Source: Cyanophora paradoxa
Taxonomy: Eukaryota; Glaucocystophyceae; Cyanophorales; Cyanophoraceae
DNA: 64,000 bases
NCBI GenBank assembly: GCA_004431415.1
Contig: QPMI01000015.1
Span: forward strand, 248,001 to 312,000
Reading direction: 5' to 3'
Part shown: positions 44,809 to 55,589 of the stretch, piece after piece
Layout: each line of letters begins with the position of its first letter
How positions within the stretch are numbered: position 1 is the stretch's first letter
Notes under the pieces: model-generated
Seen by the model: only the letters and a program-made list of their open reading frames with translations
Databases searched by the model: none
What the model was told of the DNA's origin: nothing
Position numbers and translations under genes: made by a program

Positions 44809-46847
44809 ATGATGGAGCCGCACCGGGTCTCGGCGGCCGGCGCGGCCGGTCGCGTGTGGGTCTATGCAGCCGCGTCGGTGGCTGCATTGGGCGTAGCGCT
44901 TGCTGCGGGTGCGCTGTGTGCGGTCGAGCCTCGCAGCCGCGGCAGCTGAAGGCTGGCGCAGATTGGCCGGCGGGCTCTTCGTATTCGACGAATGCAGTGA
45001 TCGCCCTGCTCTCCACAGCGCCGTGGAGAATGGCGCTCGCTTGTAATGCAGCGATCGCTACACTCGCAACCATGCACGCGGGCCTCATCAATTCCATTTT
45101 CGATCCAAGACTACGTGCGGCGGAGATATCGGCGGCTGGAACCAAGGGGGCAGAAATCATGCTCGCCAAATTCGTGTTCCTGGGTGCAATACTCGAAGAA
45201 CCTGATCTGGCCGAAATCGCGGCTTGGGGCGCTTGGTTTTCTGTTACGGGTTACATCCGCATTCTGCAGGTGTGACTAACTGTGCTGATGGCCTCGTGTG
45301 CTGATTGTGACTTACTGTTTCGGTAGACTCTCGTCAAGGAGAGGCTCGGATACGTAAGTCGTTGCTCATTCAGGGCGCGGTCATTCCTGTGGGCTGTTTT
45401 TAACAAACTATGACCTAGCCTTCTGGCCCATCCTTTTACAAACTATGACCTAGCCTTCTGGCCCATCCTTTTACAAACTATGACCTTGCTTGCTGGCCTG
45501 CTGGCCCATCCTTTCGAGATAGTGTCTTTCCTGGTCGACTTTATGGCGCTTTTATTCACCGCCTCGTGATCCACATTCACGTCCATAGGCGGTTACGTAA
45601 GGCGCTAGAGCATCCCATTGTTGGAGTCTCTGAAAGCATTCAGTGTTCAACAGCTTCATGCGTTGACTCCATCATTACATTTCAACCCTCTTCGAATCCT
45701 TACTTTTCTCTAAAGCGTCGTTGTCCCTGTGAACCTGTTTCGATCTATGCCTCATCAGAGAATAGTATTTCTTTCCTAGTCCTGCTTCAACTAATTTTTC
45801 GAAACTACCTTTACTGATCTGAAACTGATCCAGTTGGCATCAATCACCTCGGTGCCGGTCCATGCAAGAGAGCGTCTCGTGGGCCTTCTCAGCGGCATTC
45901 TTGCAACTGTTCTCATTGGTGCACGATCCATGTTTCCGCACTTGGCTGCATCCTCATCTATGTCAGGTGTGGCCACGCTCTTTCGGTCTTTCTACAAGCT
46001 CGGCTTGAGCATATCAACGTTACTGTTACTGGCTCTCGACCCATCAACAATTGTCGTTGATAACTGCAGGATGCTCCTACGGTATGGCGTAGGCAACGTG
46101 GCAGAGGAGGATCGAAAGTTCGTGTCTGTCTGTTTTCAATCGACACAGCTTCTCATACTTGCACAGGAGCGACCTTCTGTTCGTCATTGACGTTGCATGT
46201 GATCTCGGAATTTATCTACTGCTGTTAGCTCATCAGCTGCATGTGCGTTTGACTACCTTAATTGGAAGCATACTAATTGACTCCAGGTCTGGATTATTCA
46301 CGGCGTTTCTTTGACTATCATCGATGGAATACTCCTTATCCAAGTGTGCTAGGTCATTTCTTGTGCTGCCTGCATCATCAGCTGAATATTCCGACAGACG
46401 AAAAGTGTCCTTCTCTCTATGATTCAGCGAATAAAGCAGTACAAGCGTTACCGGGAAGCGTTGAATTTGGTGGACCGCACGTACCCGACAGCTGATCAAG
46501 CGGAACTTGCCACTGCTGATCCGTGTGCAATCTGCATGAGCGAACTCAATGAGACGACAAAGAAGCTCCCATGCGGACATCTTTTCCATCTTGCTTGCCG
46601 TGCGTGCTAGACTGCAATCCTCTTTGTTTTTGTTCGTAATCCATTGACTTTCTTGGCAGTGAGGGCAGCGTTGGAAGTTCAGACGACGTGCCCAATGTGC
46701 AGGAGTCCGGTCTTCAGGCACCAGAACCACCCGAGTTTAAATAGCAGCCCGTCCACATCCGGCAGTGTAGGGCCTTCAGGAGGAGGCGGAGTCCCCCCTG
46801 GAGCAACAAGTGTCGGAGAACCCCGGGAGACTCTTGTAGCACACTAG
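44809..46847 (+). CDS. ER membrane RING E3 ubiquitin ligase, gp78/AMFR-like
   Basis: Probable ER-associated degradation ligase. ATG at 44809 (MMEPHRVSAAG) is followed at once by a membrane segment, VWVYAAASVAALGVALAAG. Further spliced pieces: STNAVIALLSTAPWRMALAC, LINSIFDPRLRAAEISAAGT, AAWGAWFSVTGYIRILQTLV (cf. the 'WCLWFAGLVFLHLMVQL' region of AMFR), RERLVGLLSGILATVLIGAR, LGLSISTLLLLALDPST, VIDVACDLGIYLLLLAHQLH. After the last helices comes a cytosolic RING: CAICMSELNETTKKLPCGHL, FHLACLRAALEVQTTCPMCR (C3HC3-4 pattern complete). The tail is Ser/Gly-rich and lacks an obvious CUE or VIM motif, so p97 recruitment may differ from mammalian gp78. One intron holds a 35-base tandem repeat. Confidence 0.85.
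45403..45516. repeat. 35-base tandem repeat, three copies, in a gp78-like intron
   Basis: The unit begins ACAAACTATGACCTAGCCTT and ends CTGGCCCATCCTTTT. Copies 1 and 2 (45403-45437, 45438-45472) are identical by eye. Copy 3 (45473-45516) has a small insertion near CTTGCTGGCCTG. The surrounding sequence is unusually long non-coding DNA for this gene's introns. Confidence 0.9.
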
Positions 46848-47347
46848 CTTGCAGCAGCATCTGTACAGTCCTTTCAATCGCTTTCAATTCGGTTTTAGGA
46901 TCCTAATCGTAAGCGCAAATTCAGGTGAGAAGGTGACACTTTAATCGTAATCGTAATTGCATTCGCGGTCGGACGTCGGCTGCGACGCCTACGACGTCGA
47001 TGCTACGTCCATAAAGCGTGCTAATCGTCACCGCAAATCCTAAGCTTGCACTTGGACTTGGGCGGCCGCCGTGACTTCCCGTACGCATGCCAAATATAGC
47101 AAGGGGGTAGAACATCATAAGGCAAGCCGGCATCTGCATCGAGCTCGAGAGACCTGGAACGGCTTCCGCTAGCGCCGAGCCTCTGAAGCTAAGCGCTGTA
47201 TCAGCGGCACATTCCGTCGGCATTGCGGTGGCAGCAGACGCGGAGGAAGGTTCTTGAAAGTTCAGCCGCAGCGCACCCACAGGCGTTGCAGGCTCCCAGG
47301 GTCCTCGCAGCAGCGCGCACTTCTATCGCTCCCGCGACCCCGCGACG
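46848..47347. other. Spacer upstream of CFAP298
   Basis: 500 bases with no supported gene. TAATCGTAA-type words repeat around 46900-46960 and 47020. It should contain the CFAP298 promoter. Confidence 0.45.
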
Positions 47348-48468
47348 ATGGTGCTCATTCACTTCAAGAATTCAGAGGAGCATCAATTTCTGTGCGAGGT
47401 GCCCGGCGCGACCGATGTAGACCAGGTCATTCGACAGCTCGTTGAGATTCACAACCTGCGGCTTCGTGTGCGTGCCCAACGGCGCCGCCCTTGGGCCGCC
47501 GCAGCGCTAACGCGCCTTCGAAGGTGACCCGCCTCGTTAGCTACGCCAAGGATCTCGTGGACTATGGGCCCGCCAAACCCGAGGATCAGTGGGGTCTTGA
47601 TGATGCTGATGAGAGCGGCGCGAAAAAGACCGAGACTGCGACGTACAAGCCGGATCCCTCTGGCAGGAGGAACGGGAGCTGTGCGCGCGTATCTGCACTT
47701 GCCTTCCGCCTTGCGACCGCTAAACCTCATACAGTCCCCCCCAAGGAGATGGCCGACATCATCAACAAGACCCTCGAGGAAGCGAAAGTAGTTGCATCTA
47801 AGGTTCGTGTGTCTGCGCTTCGTTGCACGTACACACTCCCCTGAATGCTTGCTGCAGAATCAGGTGGATAAGAAGGTCAACATGACAGCCAGTATGCTTA
47901 CAGAGGCTATCGATCGAGTCCGAGGCGCAGTGATGATCGTCTGGCCCATGGGGCTTCCCGAATGGGACCCGGTGAAGCAGATCCTGGAGGGAACAGAGGC
48001 TCTGGACGGCACGCAGGTGAACGACGAATTTGTTGATCAGTTCCGTGATCGATTGTTAATCCGAGTTCGAGCAGGCGAGCTTGGAGGTGCTTGACCCTGA
48101 CACAGCAACCATGTGGTGGGCGGGGAAGCAGCTCTTCCGGGGCCAGCCCCTCAGCAGTTTCGTCGGGAAAAACGAAAAGACGAAGATTGTTGCCAAGATG
48201 CAAAAGGTTCAGCAGCGCGCCTTCGAACCCTTTCCACCATCTGACTCTCGAGCTGCAGAAGGGCTCTGGTGCGCCAGCAAGGGAAGCCCCCATTGATGCA
48301 GAGACTCAGAAGGCGATGATGGCGTTCTACTACAAGAAGCAAGAAGAGCAGAAGAAGCTCGCGGATGATGATGAGGACTCGTACTTGAACTCGGCCTGGG
48401 CCAATCCCAAAGCCTTGAAGCAGCACTTCCTTGGCGTTGGCAGCGACATCTCCTGGAAGCCACGGTGA
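47348..48468 (+). CDS. CFAP298: CFAP298 (Kurly/C21orf59) cilia- and flagella-associated protein
   Basis: Cytoplasmic factor needed for assembly of outer dynein arms and for planar polarity of motile cilia in animals. The start ATG 47348 gives MVLIHFKNSEEHQFLCEVPG, a ubiquitin-like N-terminus as in the family. Then VTRLVSYAKDLVDYGP, DPSGRRNG, KEMADIINKTLEEAKVVASK, DRVRGAVMIVWPMGLPEWDP, LDPDTATMWWAGKQLFRG, SSFVGKNEKTKIVAKMQK, GSGAPAREAPIDAETQKAMM, DSYLNSAWANPKALKQHFLG and the end DISWKPR with TGA at 48466. These blocks run collinear with the human protein as I remember it. About 290 residues in five or six exons with short introns. Confidence 0.95.
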
Positions 48469-49280
48469 TCCGCTTTTCTGGAACTCTTGGCCTTTCAGGA
48501 AAAAAAATCCGCCATATCGGAATGGAACATGCTGGGGTGGAGGGGGGCAAATGTAAACAAGCTTGTGCCCTGACCGGTGTGACCTGTGCCTGTGGTAAAC
48601 AAGCTTGTGCCCTGACCGGTGACCCGTGCCTGTGTGTCTAGCAAATAAAAAAATGAAGTGCCTGGGAGTAGCTATATCTAATATAAAGCTATAGACTTCA
48701 GCTTCATGTTACAAGGTTGATTGGCCTGTGGCCGCCGGAAAAGATTTGGAGCCAGGGATGAGCTATATGTAATACATAACTATATATATAGACTATAGCT
48801 ATTGTTAACTTCATATTACGGCGTTGATTAGCCTGCGCATGCGGCCGCCGGCGCCGGCGCCGAGCGCAAATCTGCGTACCCCCGCCAACATCAGCGAGGT
48901 TCCGCCTGGATTCCGCCACGCCCGGATTCGGTGGACTCGCCGGATCTACTAGCTCTGTGCTATACTCAAGGAGCACGGGCGTACCGGCAAGCCGTAGCCT
49001 CCCTGCATTGCGGCGGTCGTGCTGCAGCGGCGCCCTCGTCGCGTGGCTGTGCAGCGCAAGCGTCAACAGCCGCAGCTTAGCTTAACTCGTTGTTCGAACG
49101 CTCAGCGGAAGCGCCGATCGCCGGGCGTGCCTTCGCGATCTGCGTCCAGCTAGCACTGCAGCGCTCCAGGGCGCTTCTAGGCGCGGCCGCCGTGTGTGAG
49201 CTACGCTTCAAATTGAGCGTGAAGCGCTACAGAGCCTGATCGAGCCCTGCACACCAGCGGTTTAGGCGGCTACGCCCGAC
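48469..49280. other. Spacer upstream of PWP2, with repeats
   Basis: About 810 bases. Contains a 42-base direct repeat (48552-48634). Two diverged versions of a block also occur: one near 48669-48740 (GCTATAG...CTTCATGTTAC...GTTGATTGGCCTG...GGCCGCCGG) and one near 48765-48855. No gene recognised. Confidence 0.5.
48552..48634. repeat. 42-base direct tandem repeat, two copies
   Basis: Both copies start GTAAACAAGCTTGTGCCCTG and continue ACCGGTG...CTGTGCCTGTG. They are adjacent (48552-48593 and 48594-48634) and nearly identical; the second lacks a TG dinucleotide. Confidence 0.85.
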
Positions 49281-52200
49281 ATGGGGTCGATTCACCGTTT
49301 CAAGTTCTCGCAGCTGCTGGGGTCTGTTTACTCCGATGGAAATCTCGTATTCACGACGGACGGGAACTCTTTGATCTGTCCCGTGGGCAATCGCGTTGTG
49401 GTCTACGACCTCCTGAAGTGCGAGCTCCCAGGCGCAGCGCGCTCACTGGCGGCTCGCTCTTTGAAAGCTCACTCGATCAATCCTCAGCCACCGGTCCTTC
49501 GCGCTCGCACACGAGAACAGAAAGAATATTTCGCTTGTCGCTCTTTCTGACGACGGGAATGTCCTCGTTTCTATCGATGGGGGTGCGTACTTTATTCACA
49601 TTTTCCCCGGGGAGTTATTCCGACCATGACCCATATACTACGCAGACGGCCACGCTCTGTTCACGAATTTCCCGAAGCGTGTGCTGCTCCATCAATTTCA
49701 TTTCAAAGAACGGGTACGAGCAGTCAAATTCAGCCCAGATGGACAGTAAGACCTCTTTTTTCAGATAGCTTAGTTTTGTGCTCATTGTTCTATCAGATAC
49801 TTTGCGATTGCAGTCGGCAAGAAAATACAAGTCTGGTTCACCCCGGGCATGCAGCGGGAGTTCCACCCGTTTGTTCTGCATCGAACGTTCACAGGCCATT
49901 TCGATGACACTACATGCATCGACTGGTCCCCCGACTCAAGGTGCTCTGCATGCGGTCCAAGTGCCAGTGGATGGACGCTGACTCGCAAGTTTCAGGTTTG
50001 TCATGGCGGGCAGCCGTGACCAGACAGTGAGGGTGTGGTCCGTCAACCCTATCGAGGGGTACACACCGCCGTCGCTTGCCGGGCACAGAGAGAGCATCAA
50101 AGGCTGCTTTTTTGCCGCATCGGGCCAGCAAGTGCGTCGGTACAAAAAAATGTACCATCGATTCTTCTCACTCCATATCAAATGCAGGTTTACACAGTCG
50201 CAAAAGATGGTGCTCTTTTCGTTTGGCAGAAGGGCGAGTCAGACATCGCTGGGTGGACAGTTCTGGAAAAGCATTTCTTCAAACAAGACTATGCCAAGGT
50301 TAGTCTCTGCATTCATAGCTTGGTGGGGCGCACGAAAATCTGAAGTAAAGATTAGGTTGGATCTGTTTTCTTCCAGAGGAACAGCAACCTTTTGGTCGTC
50401 GGGTTCGAGACTGGGCTCTTTGGCCTTTACGAGATGCCTGAGTGCAACTGCGTGCACACATTGTCGGTCTCCCATCGCAAGCTGTCAGCAGCATCACTTT
50501 CGCCGTCTGGGGAGTGGCTTGCAATCGGATGCGCTCCCCTTGGACAGGTGCGGCAAAACTTCTTGCATGTCGTTCAGATTCCTCTGATCTTCAGTATGTA
50601 AGGTCCTTGTTTGGGAGTGGAAGAGTGAGAGCTGTGCGTTCTCCTGTATTTGCCCGTGTGATGTTCGAACCTGAAATATTTGACCCACAGATGTGATGAA
50701 ACAACAAGGGCACTCCGGAAGTGCTAAGGTCATCGCTTACTCGCCTGATGGGCAGGTTTGTAAATGGCATTTTGACCAACGATGCTAGCACCTGATCACA
50801 TTTTCGCAGCTGATAGCAAGTGGTGGAAGTGATGGCAAAGTAAAGATATGGCAAGCTGCATCTGGCTTCTGTTTTGCTACGCTCACTTGGCACACTGGCC
50901 CCATCACTGGGCTGGAGTTCCTGCCTAATGGCACTGCGATAGTTTCTGCATCCATGGATGGAACAGTGAGGGCTACAGATCTTGTGAGGTCCGCCTTCAT
51001 TGTACTTCGGACATTTTTACTTTTAGAAACCTGGCTTCACAGGTATCGAAATTTCCGAACCATGGTCTCTCCAACACCAGTACAATTCTCTTGCATTGCC
51101 GTGGACCCTAGTGGCGAGATAGTCGCAGCTGGAGCCCTCGATTCCTTTGATGTGTTCATCTGGTCCCTGCAAACAGGACGACTGCTAGATGTTCTTTCTG
51201 CACACACAGCACCTGTGTCATCACTCTCCTTCTCGCCAAACTCGGTATGACGTGCTTGTTGTATTCGAAAAGCCATGCTGACCCTACAACAGGGCCTCCT
51301 GGCTTCGGGCTCATGGGATGGTAGTGTCATCACTTGGGATGTCTACGCTGGCAAGGCTGCGCCCGAGCGTCTGCAACATTCTCGTGAGATATTGGCAGTT
51401 GCATTCAGTCCAGATGGGCGCCAGCTGGTCAGCGCGACTCTTGATGGCTGCCTCCATTTTTGGGACCCTGTCAATGCGTTCGTCGATTTCTTCATCTGCC
51501 TTATTTTATTATTTGCTGATCAGTCTCTCTGGCAGGGTTCTGCAGGGTGTTGTGGAGGGACGGCGAGATATTGCGGTGCTATTTTTTGATTGATCGTTGC
51601 CCTTTTATTAAGAGGACTTACATGCTTTTCAGGGTGGTCGCAAGCTTGGCGACCGAATGACAGCAAAGAGCTCAGCGAGTAACAAACACTTTACCAGGTT
51701 CCGTTTTTATTTTGGGTTTGTTGTTCGTGGGTACGATCTCCGCAGCTGACCATCTTTATGCCCAGCGTTTGCTACACAGCTAATGGGGAAGCTGTGATTG
51801 CTGGTGGCAACAGCAAGTATGTCTGCATTTACGACACAACTGAGAGGCATCTGCTTAGGAGAATTGAAGTATCACACAACCGGTCTTTAGATGGGATGCT
51901 GGACATGCTGAATTCCAAGAGAATGACGGATGCTGGTCCAGCTGATCTCATTGATGATGTCTCTGACTCGGACGATGATGCTCGGGCGAGAGCTCAGCTT
52001 GCACTACCAGGAGTCAAGAGTGGAGACCTGTCATCACGCACAGCACTCTTGGCCGCTCAGTGCGTTGTTATCGGAGACTTGTTGTGCTGCTGGTTCTCAT
52101 GGAGCTAACCTGTGGTGCTTAGGACCAACTGCATTCGGGCTTCTGGCACAGGCGATAGTTGGGCAGCTGCGGCATCTGATGGCATTCTGGTCTACTCCTT

Positions 52201-52860
52201 GGCTTCCGGCATTGCCTTCGATCCTACAGATCTCGAGGAGGAGCTTTCTATCTCGTCCGTAGAGGCAGCTCTCAAGTCGGAGTCTTATTCCAGGGCTCTA
52301 GCTGTGCGTTTCACCGTGTTTCCCAGCCCTTAGCATTGTTGAACAAGCGTTTTTGCAGATGAGCTTGCGCTTGAACGAGGAGCCCCTGGTGAAGGTGGTG
52401 ATAGAATCTGTCCCTGTGGATGACATCGCAGTTACCCTAGATGCTCTGCCAACACCCCTCCTCCCCAGGTTTGGCTTCTCCATTGGTATGCCTTCACCGC
52501 TCATCTGACCATGCCCCGCAGTCTTGCAGACTTCGTGGGTCGTCAGTTGGAGAAAACTCAACTTCTCGAGTCATCTCTAGTGTGGGCGCGGGAGATATGC
52601 CAGCGGACGATCGTAGGCAAGCTGTCGCAGAAGATGATGCCTGCTCTTCGCTGCTTGCACAAGAATCTTCTTAGCCAGTACTCCCAGCTCACAAGAATGT
52701 GCACATCCCTCCAATTCGGATCTCTTCTTGCGAACCTCACTCTTTTTCTTGCAGGTCCGATGACAATATGGGCCTCCTGGAGTACCTCTCGAAAGAGAGG
52801 AAACGACCCCAGCTGAGCGACCAAGAACCCAACCTAGCAACCACAGAGAATAGCAGTTGA
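49281..52860 (+). CDS. PWP2: PWP2/UTP1, WD40 protein of the UTP-B complex
   Basis: Core of the UTP-B subcomplex of the small-subunit processome in the nucleolus; needed for early 18S rRNA processing. ATG 49281 opens MGSIHRFKFSQLLGSVYSDG, then NSLICPVGNRVVVYDL, as in PWP2. Two tandem WD40 propellers follow: SSLDQSS..LVALSDDGNVLVSIDG, DTTCIDWSPDSR, VMAGSRDQTVRVWSV, VYTVAKDGALFVWQKG, AASLSPSGEWLAIGC, GHSGSAKVIAYSPDGQLIAS, VSASMDGTVRATDL, RYRNFRTMVSPTPVQFSCIA, FDVFIWSLQTGRLLDVLSAH, ASGSWDGSVITWDV and AVAFSPDGRQLVSATLDG. The C-terminal helical part contains RRIEVSHNRSLDGMLD and ALKSESYSRALAMSLRLNEE. It ends acidic, TGA 52858. About 900 residues, normal, with roughly 18 short introns. Its stop is only 54 bases from the convergent neighbour's. 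Confidence 0.93.
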
Positions 52861-52914
52861 TCGTGTTGAAGGCGAGCGCATGGTAATTCAAAAAAAGACT
52901 TTAGGCGAGTGCAT

Positions 52915-55396
52915 CTAGCTCTTGGCGGCAGCCGCGGCGTTGTTAGACGTGAGAGCCATAATGACGCCGATGACGAGGACGAGGAGGGCGCCTCCGACAG
53001 CGAGATACATCTGCCAGTTGATCTTCGGTATCTTCGTGCCAACCTGGGAGCAGATAGCAACTGTGAGCAGAGGGCGAAGGATATGAAGAGAAAACGGGGG
53101 GGGCACACGATGGGGATCTTTGCGGCACCACGCTTCGCCTTCAGCTTCGACTCGATCTCTGAGCGAGCGCTGGGGCGGACTCAGTTTATAGGATCCACAG
53201 CATGCAAGTAAAATTGAGCAAGCGAACCGGGCCTCTGCGAGCTTTGCCGCAGCCTGGCGCTGGGCTATGCTCTGCTGACCGCCCTGCTGCTTCTTGCCCG
53301 TGTCCTGCAAACAGCGTGTGAATCTTTGGCGCGACGACTGAACGAATTCGAGGACGAACGGTATCGGTCGCCTCCTGCGCGCTCTCGACCTGGTCGGTCT
53401 TCTCCTCGCCGGTCTGAGTGTCCTCTGCGGAGGCCTCCGCACCGCTGCCGGCGGCGCCCTTCAACCGCCCCTCCAGCTTCTTCAGCTTCTTGAGCTTGCG
53501 GTCCTCGCGCTTCTTCTCCTTGTCCATACGCTCGCGGTCAGCGCTGCGAGAGCGCGTGTAAGAGGAAACACAACGATTGATCTCTGGAGCGCAGAGACGC
53601 ACCGAGCCACCTCACGCTGCTGCTTCTGCTCCTCGCGCTTCTTGCGACGAGCCTCGGCCTCCGCGCGCTCGCGGGCAACGCGCTCAAGGCGCTGCGCGTC
53701 GGTCTCCTGCGTGTCATCCTGCATAGCGCGTCAGATTTGCACGCCGTGCCCGAGGGAGGCGAGATGCACATCAACGATCGGCTCCTCGACGATCTGAACG
53801 GTCTTGGTCTCGACCTCCTCCGGCGACCATTCCGCCACGCGCTGAGCCTTCGGGACGCCCTTGTCCTTCGACTTCGAGGACTTGGCCTCATCCGCGGCTT
53901 CCGCGGCCGGCGCGGGGGCGGCGCCGTTGGCCTTCGACCCCTTCGCCTTGACAGCCTTCCCCTCCGGCTTGCTCTCCTCGGGGGCGGCACCGGGAACGAT
54001 GGGAGCAGAGGGCGCGGCGGCCGGAGACGAGTCGCCCTCCCTTCGCGACGATGAATCAGGCACTTTGATGCCTAGATTTCGGCCGGGCGAACCATTTTAT
54101 GCCAGCGGAGACAAGCTTCTCGCGCTGGCGACGGAGGAAGTCCTCAATCTCGCGAGTGTCCGGCTTAGCCGGGGTAGCCTTGAACGCTTGCCGGCTCGTA
54201 TCGCGGCGGGTCTTGTAATAAGCCGAAACGAGATCACGGTACTTCTTGCGAATGGCCTTGATCTTGCCGTAGGCCTCATCAACAGCCTTCATGGAAGCCG
54301 CGATGGACTCGCGGACAGCCTTGATCTCGCCCTCAGCAGCCTTCTGCTTGTCACGCAGCTCGCCGAAAGTGGCGGACTCGGCCTGGTTGACGGCGCGGAT
54401 GGCAGCAAGCTCCTCGTTCTTGACCTGTCCGAAGAATTGGAAAAGAACAACCGACGCGGCTGGGCAGAGGCGCACGCGCAGAATAGCGACGAGCGCATCC
54501 TGGTCGTCCTTGCCCTTCGAGAACTCGTCCCACTGAGCTTCATGGGCGCTGGGCGCGATGTTAGGCGAGGACGACGAGTACGGTTCATCGAGACGAAAAC
54601 ACCGAATCTGGTCCTTAAGACCGTTCAGACGCTTGATCTGCGCGAGCATATCCTTCTCCTCCTTGAGCGACATGCTCGAGTGCGCCATATCAAACTCAAG
54701 CTGCCTGCGCGCGGGTCGAAGACGGCCAGAGACGGAAGACGCGATGCGCAGGGACGCTGACTTGATGGCGGCCTCGAGTTCCTGAACGCTACCGTACTGT
54801 AGCTCGCGCTTCTGCTTCTTCAGCTCCTTCTCCTGCGCCCGGCGAGCGGTTCATGATGTGTGTTCGGCAGGCTCAACGTCGCGGGCATCGGCACACCGTG
54901 TCAGTGCGCGAGTTGACCTTCGGCATCAGCTCGTTCTTCTCCTGCATCTTTGCTGCCAGCTGGGACTTCACGGCGTCGAGCCGAACGCGATGGGCCTCGA
55001 CCTCCGCCTTGGCAGCCTGCCGAATCGCGTCCTTGTCGCGGAGGATGGCGCGCATGTTGTTCTGCACGACCGCATCATAAATTGCTGGAATGGTGTGTCC
55101 TCGCAGCGGCGCACGATTTTCTCCTTCTCCTGGGCGGCGAACTGCTCCAGCGCGGCGACTTGAGCATTGACCTCCGCCTCATCCGGGAGCCTGCGCGCCG
55201 TGCCGCCGCCGCGAATAAGACCCTCGCCAAGGCCGGCCCCTCGGCAACGCCCAACGCACACGGCCGGGGCCTCAACGACCTCCTCATCCGCCGCCGCCGC
55301 CGCCGCCTTCTCCTTCGGAGCTGCCGGCTTGGGGGCGCGCTCCTTCTTCGGGCGCTGGGGCAGCGCCTCGGTTGCGACGGATGCTTCCTCGGCCAT
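52915..55396 (-). CDS. Tail-anchored coiled-coil protein, proton pump interactor/Bfr1-like
   Basis: ATG 55396 gives MAEEASVATEALPQRPKKER and a Lys/Ala/Pro-rich start. Coiled-coil segments follow: DEAEVNAQVAALEQFAAQEK, MRAILRDKDAIRQAAKAEVE, LDAVKSQLAAKMQEKNEL, KKQKRELQYGSVQELEAAIK, HSSMSLKEEKDMLAQIKRLN, EIKAVRESIAASMKAVDEAY. The 'S(L/M)SLxEEKxxxxQIKxL' block is the hallmark I remember from Arabidopsis PROTON PUMP INTERACTOR 1 and yeast Bfr1 relatives. A charged KEKK-rich coil (AEARRKKREEQKQQRE) comes before the end. The protein closes with one hydrophobic helix, INWQMYLAVGGALLVLVIGV, a few residues and the stop, so it is tail-anchored, as PPI proteins are. Whether it binds an H+-ATPase is inference. 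About 650 residues. Confidence 0.75.
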
Positions 55397-55589
55397 GGCG
55401 CGGATGGGTGAACAGTGTACCCGGTTAGGGGTGGAGGGGGATGCGCTCAGCTCGCTGTACCCACAGATACCAAGAAAAGAAGACGAGCAGAGCACAAGGA
55501 CACCGCACGGACCCACGTAGGCGCTCTGGAACGTGCAGCTAGCTCGAGACAACGCAAAGGCGAGCGGCACAGCTTGGAGCACCGCACAG
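55397..55589. promoter_or_regulatory. Shared upstream region of PPI-like and RIB43A genes
   Basis: 193 bases between divergent start codons; it should drive both genes. No recognisable box. Confidence 0.35.

Noticed and set aside
45403..45516. CRISPR-like array
   Set aside because: Head-to-tail identical units without spacers, inside an intron of a eukaryotic gene.
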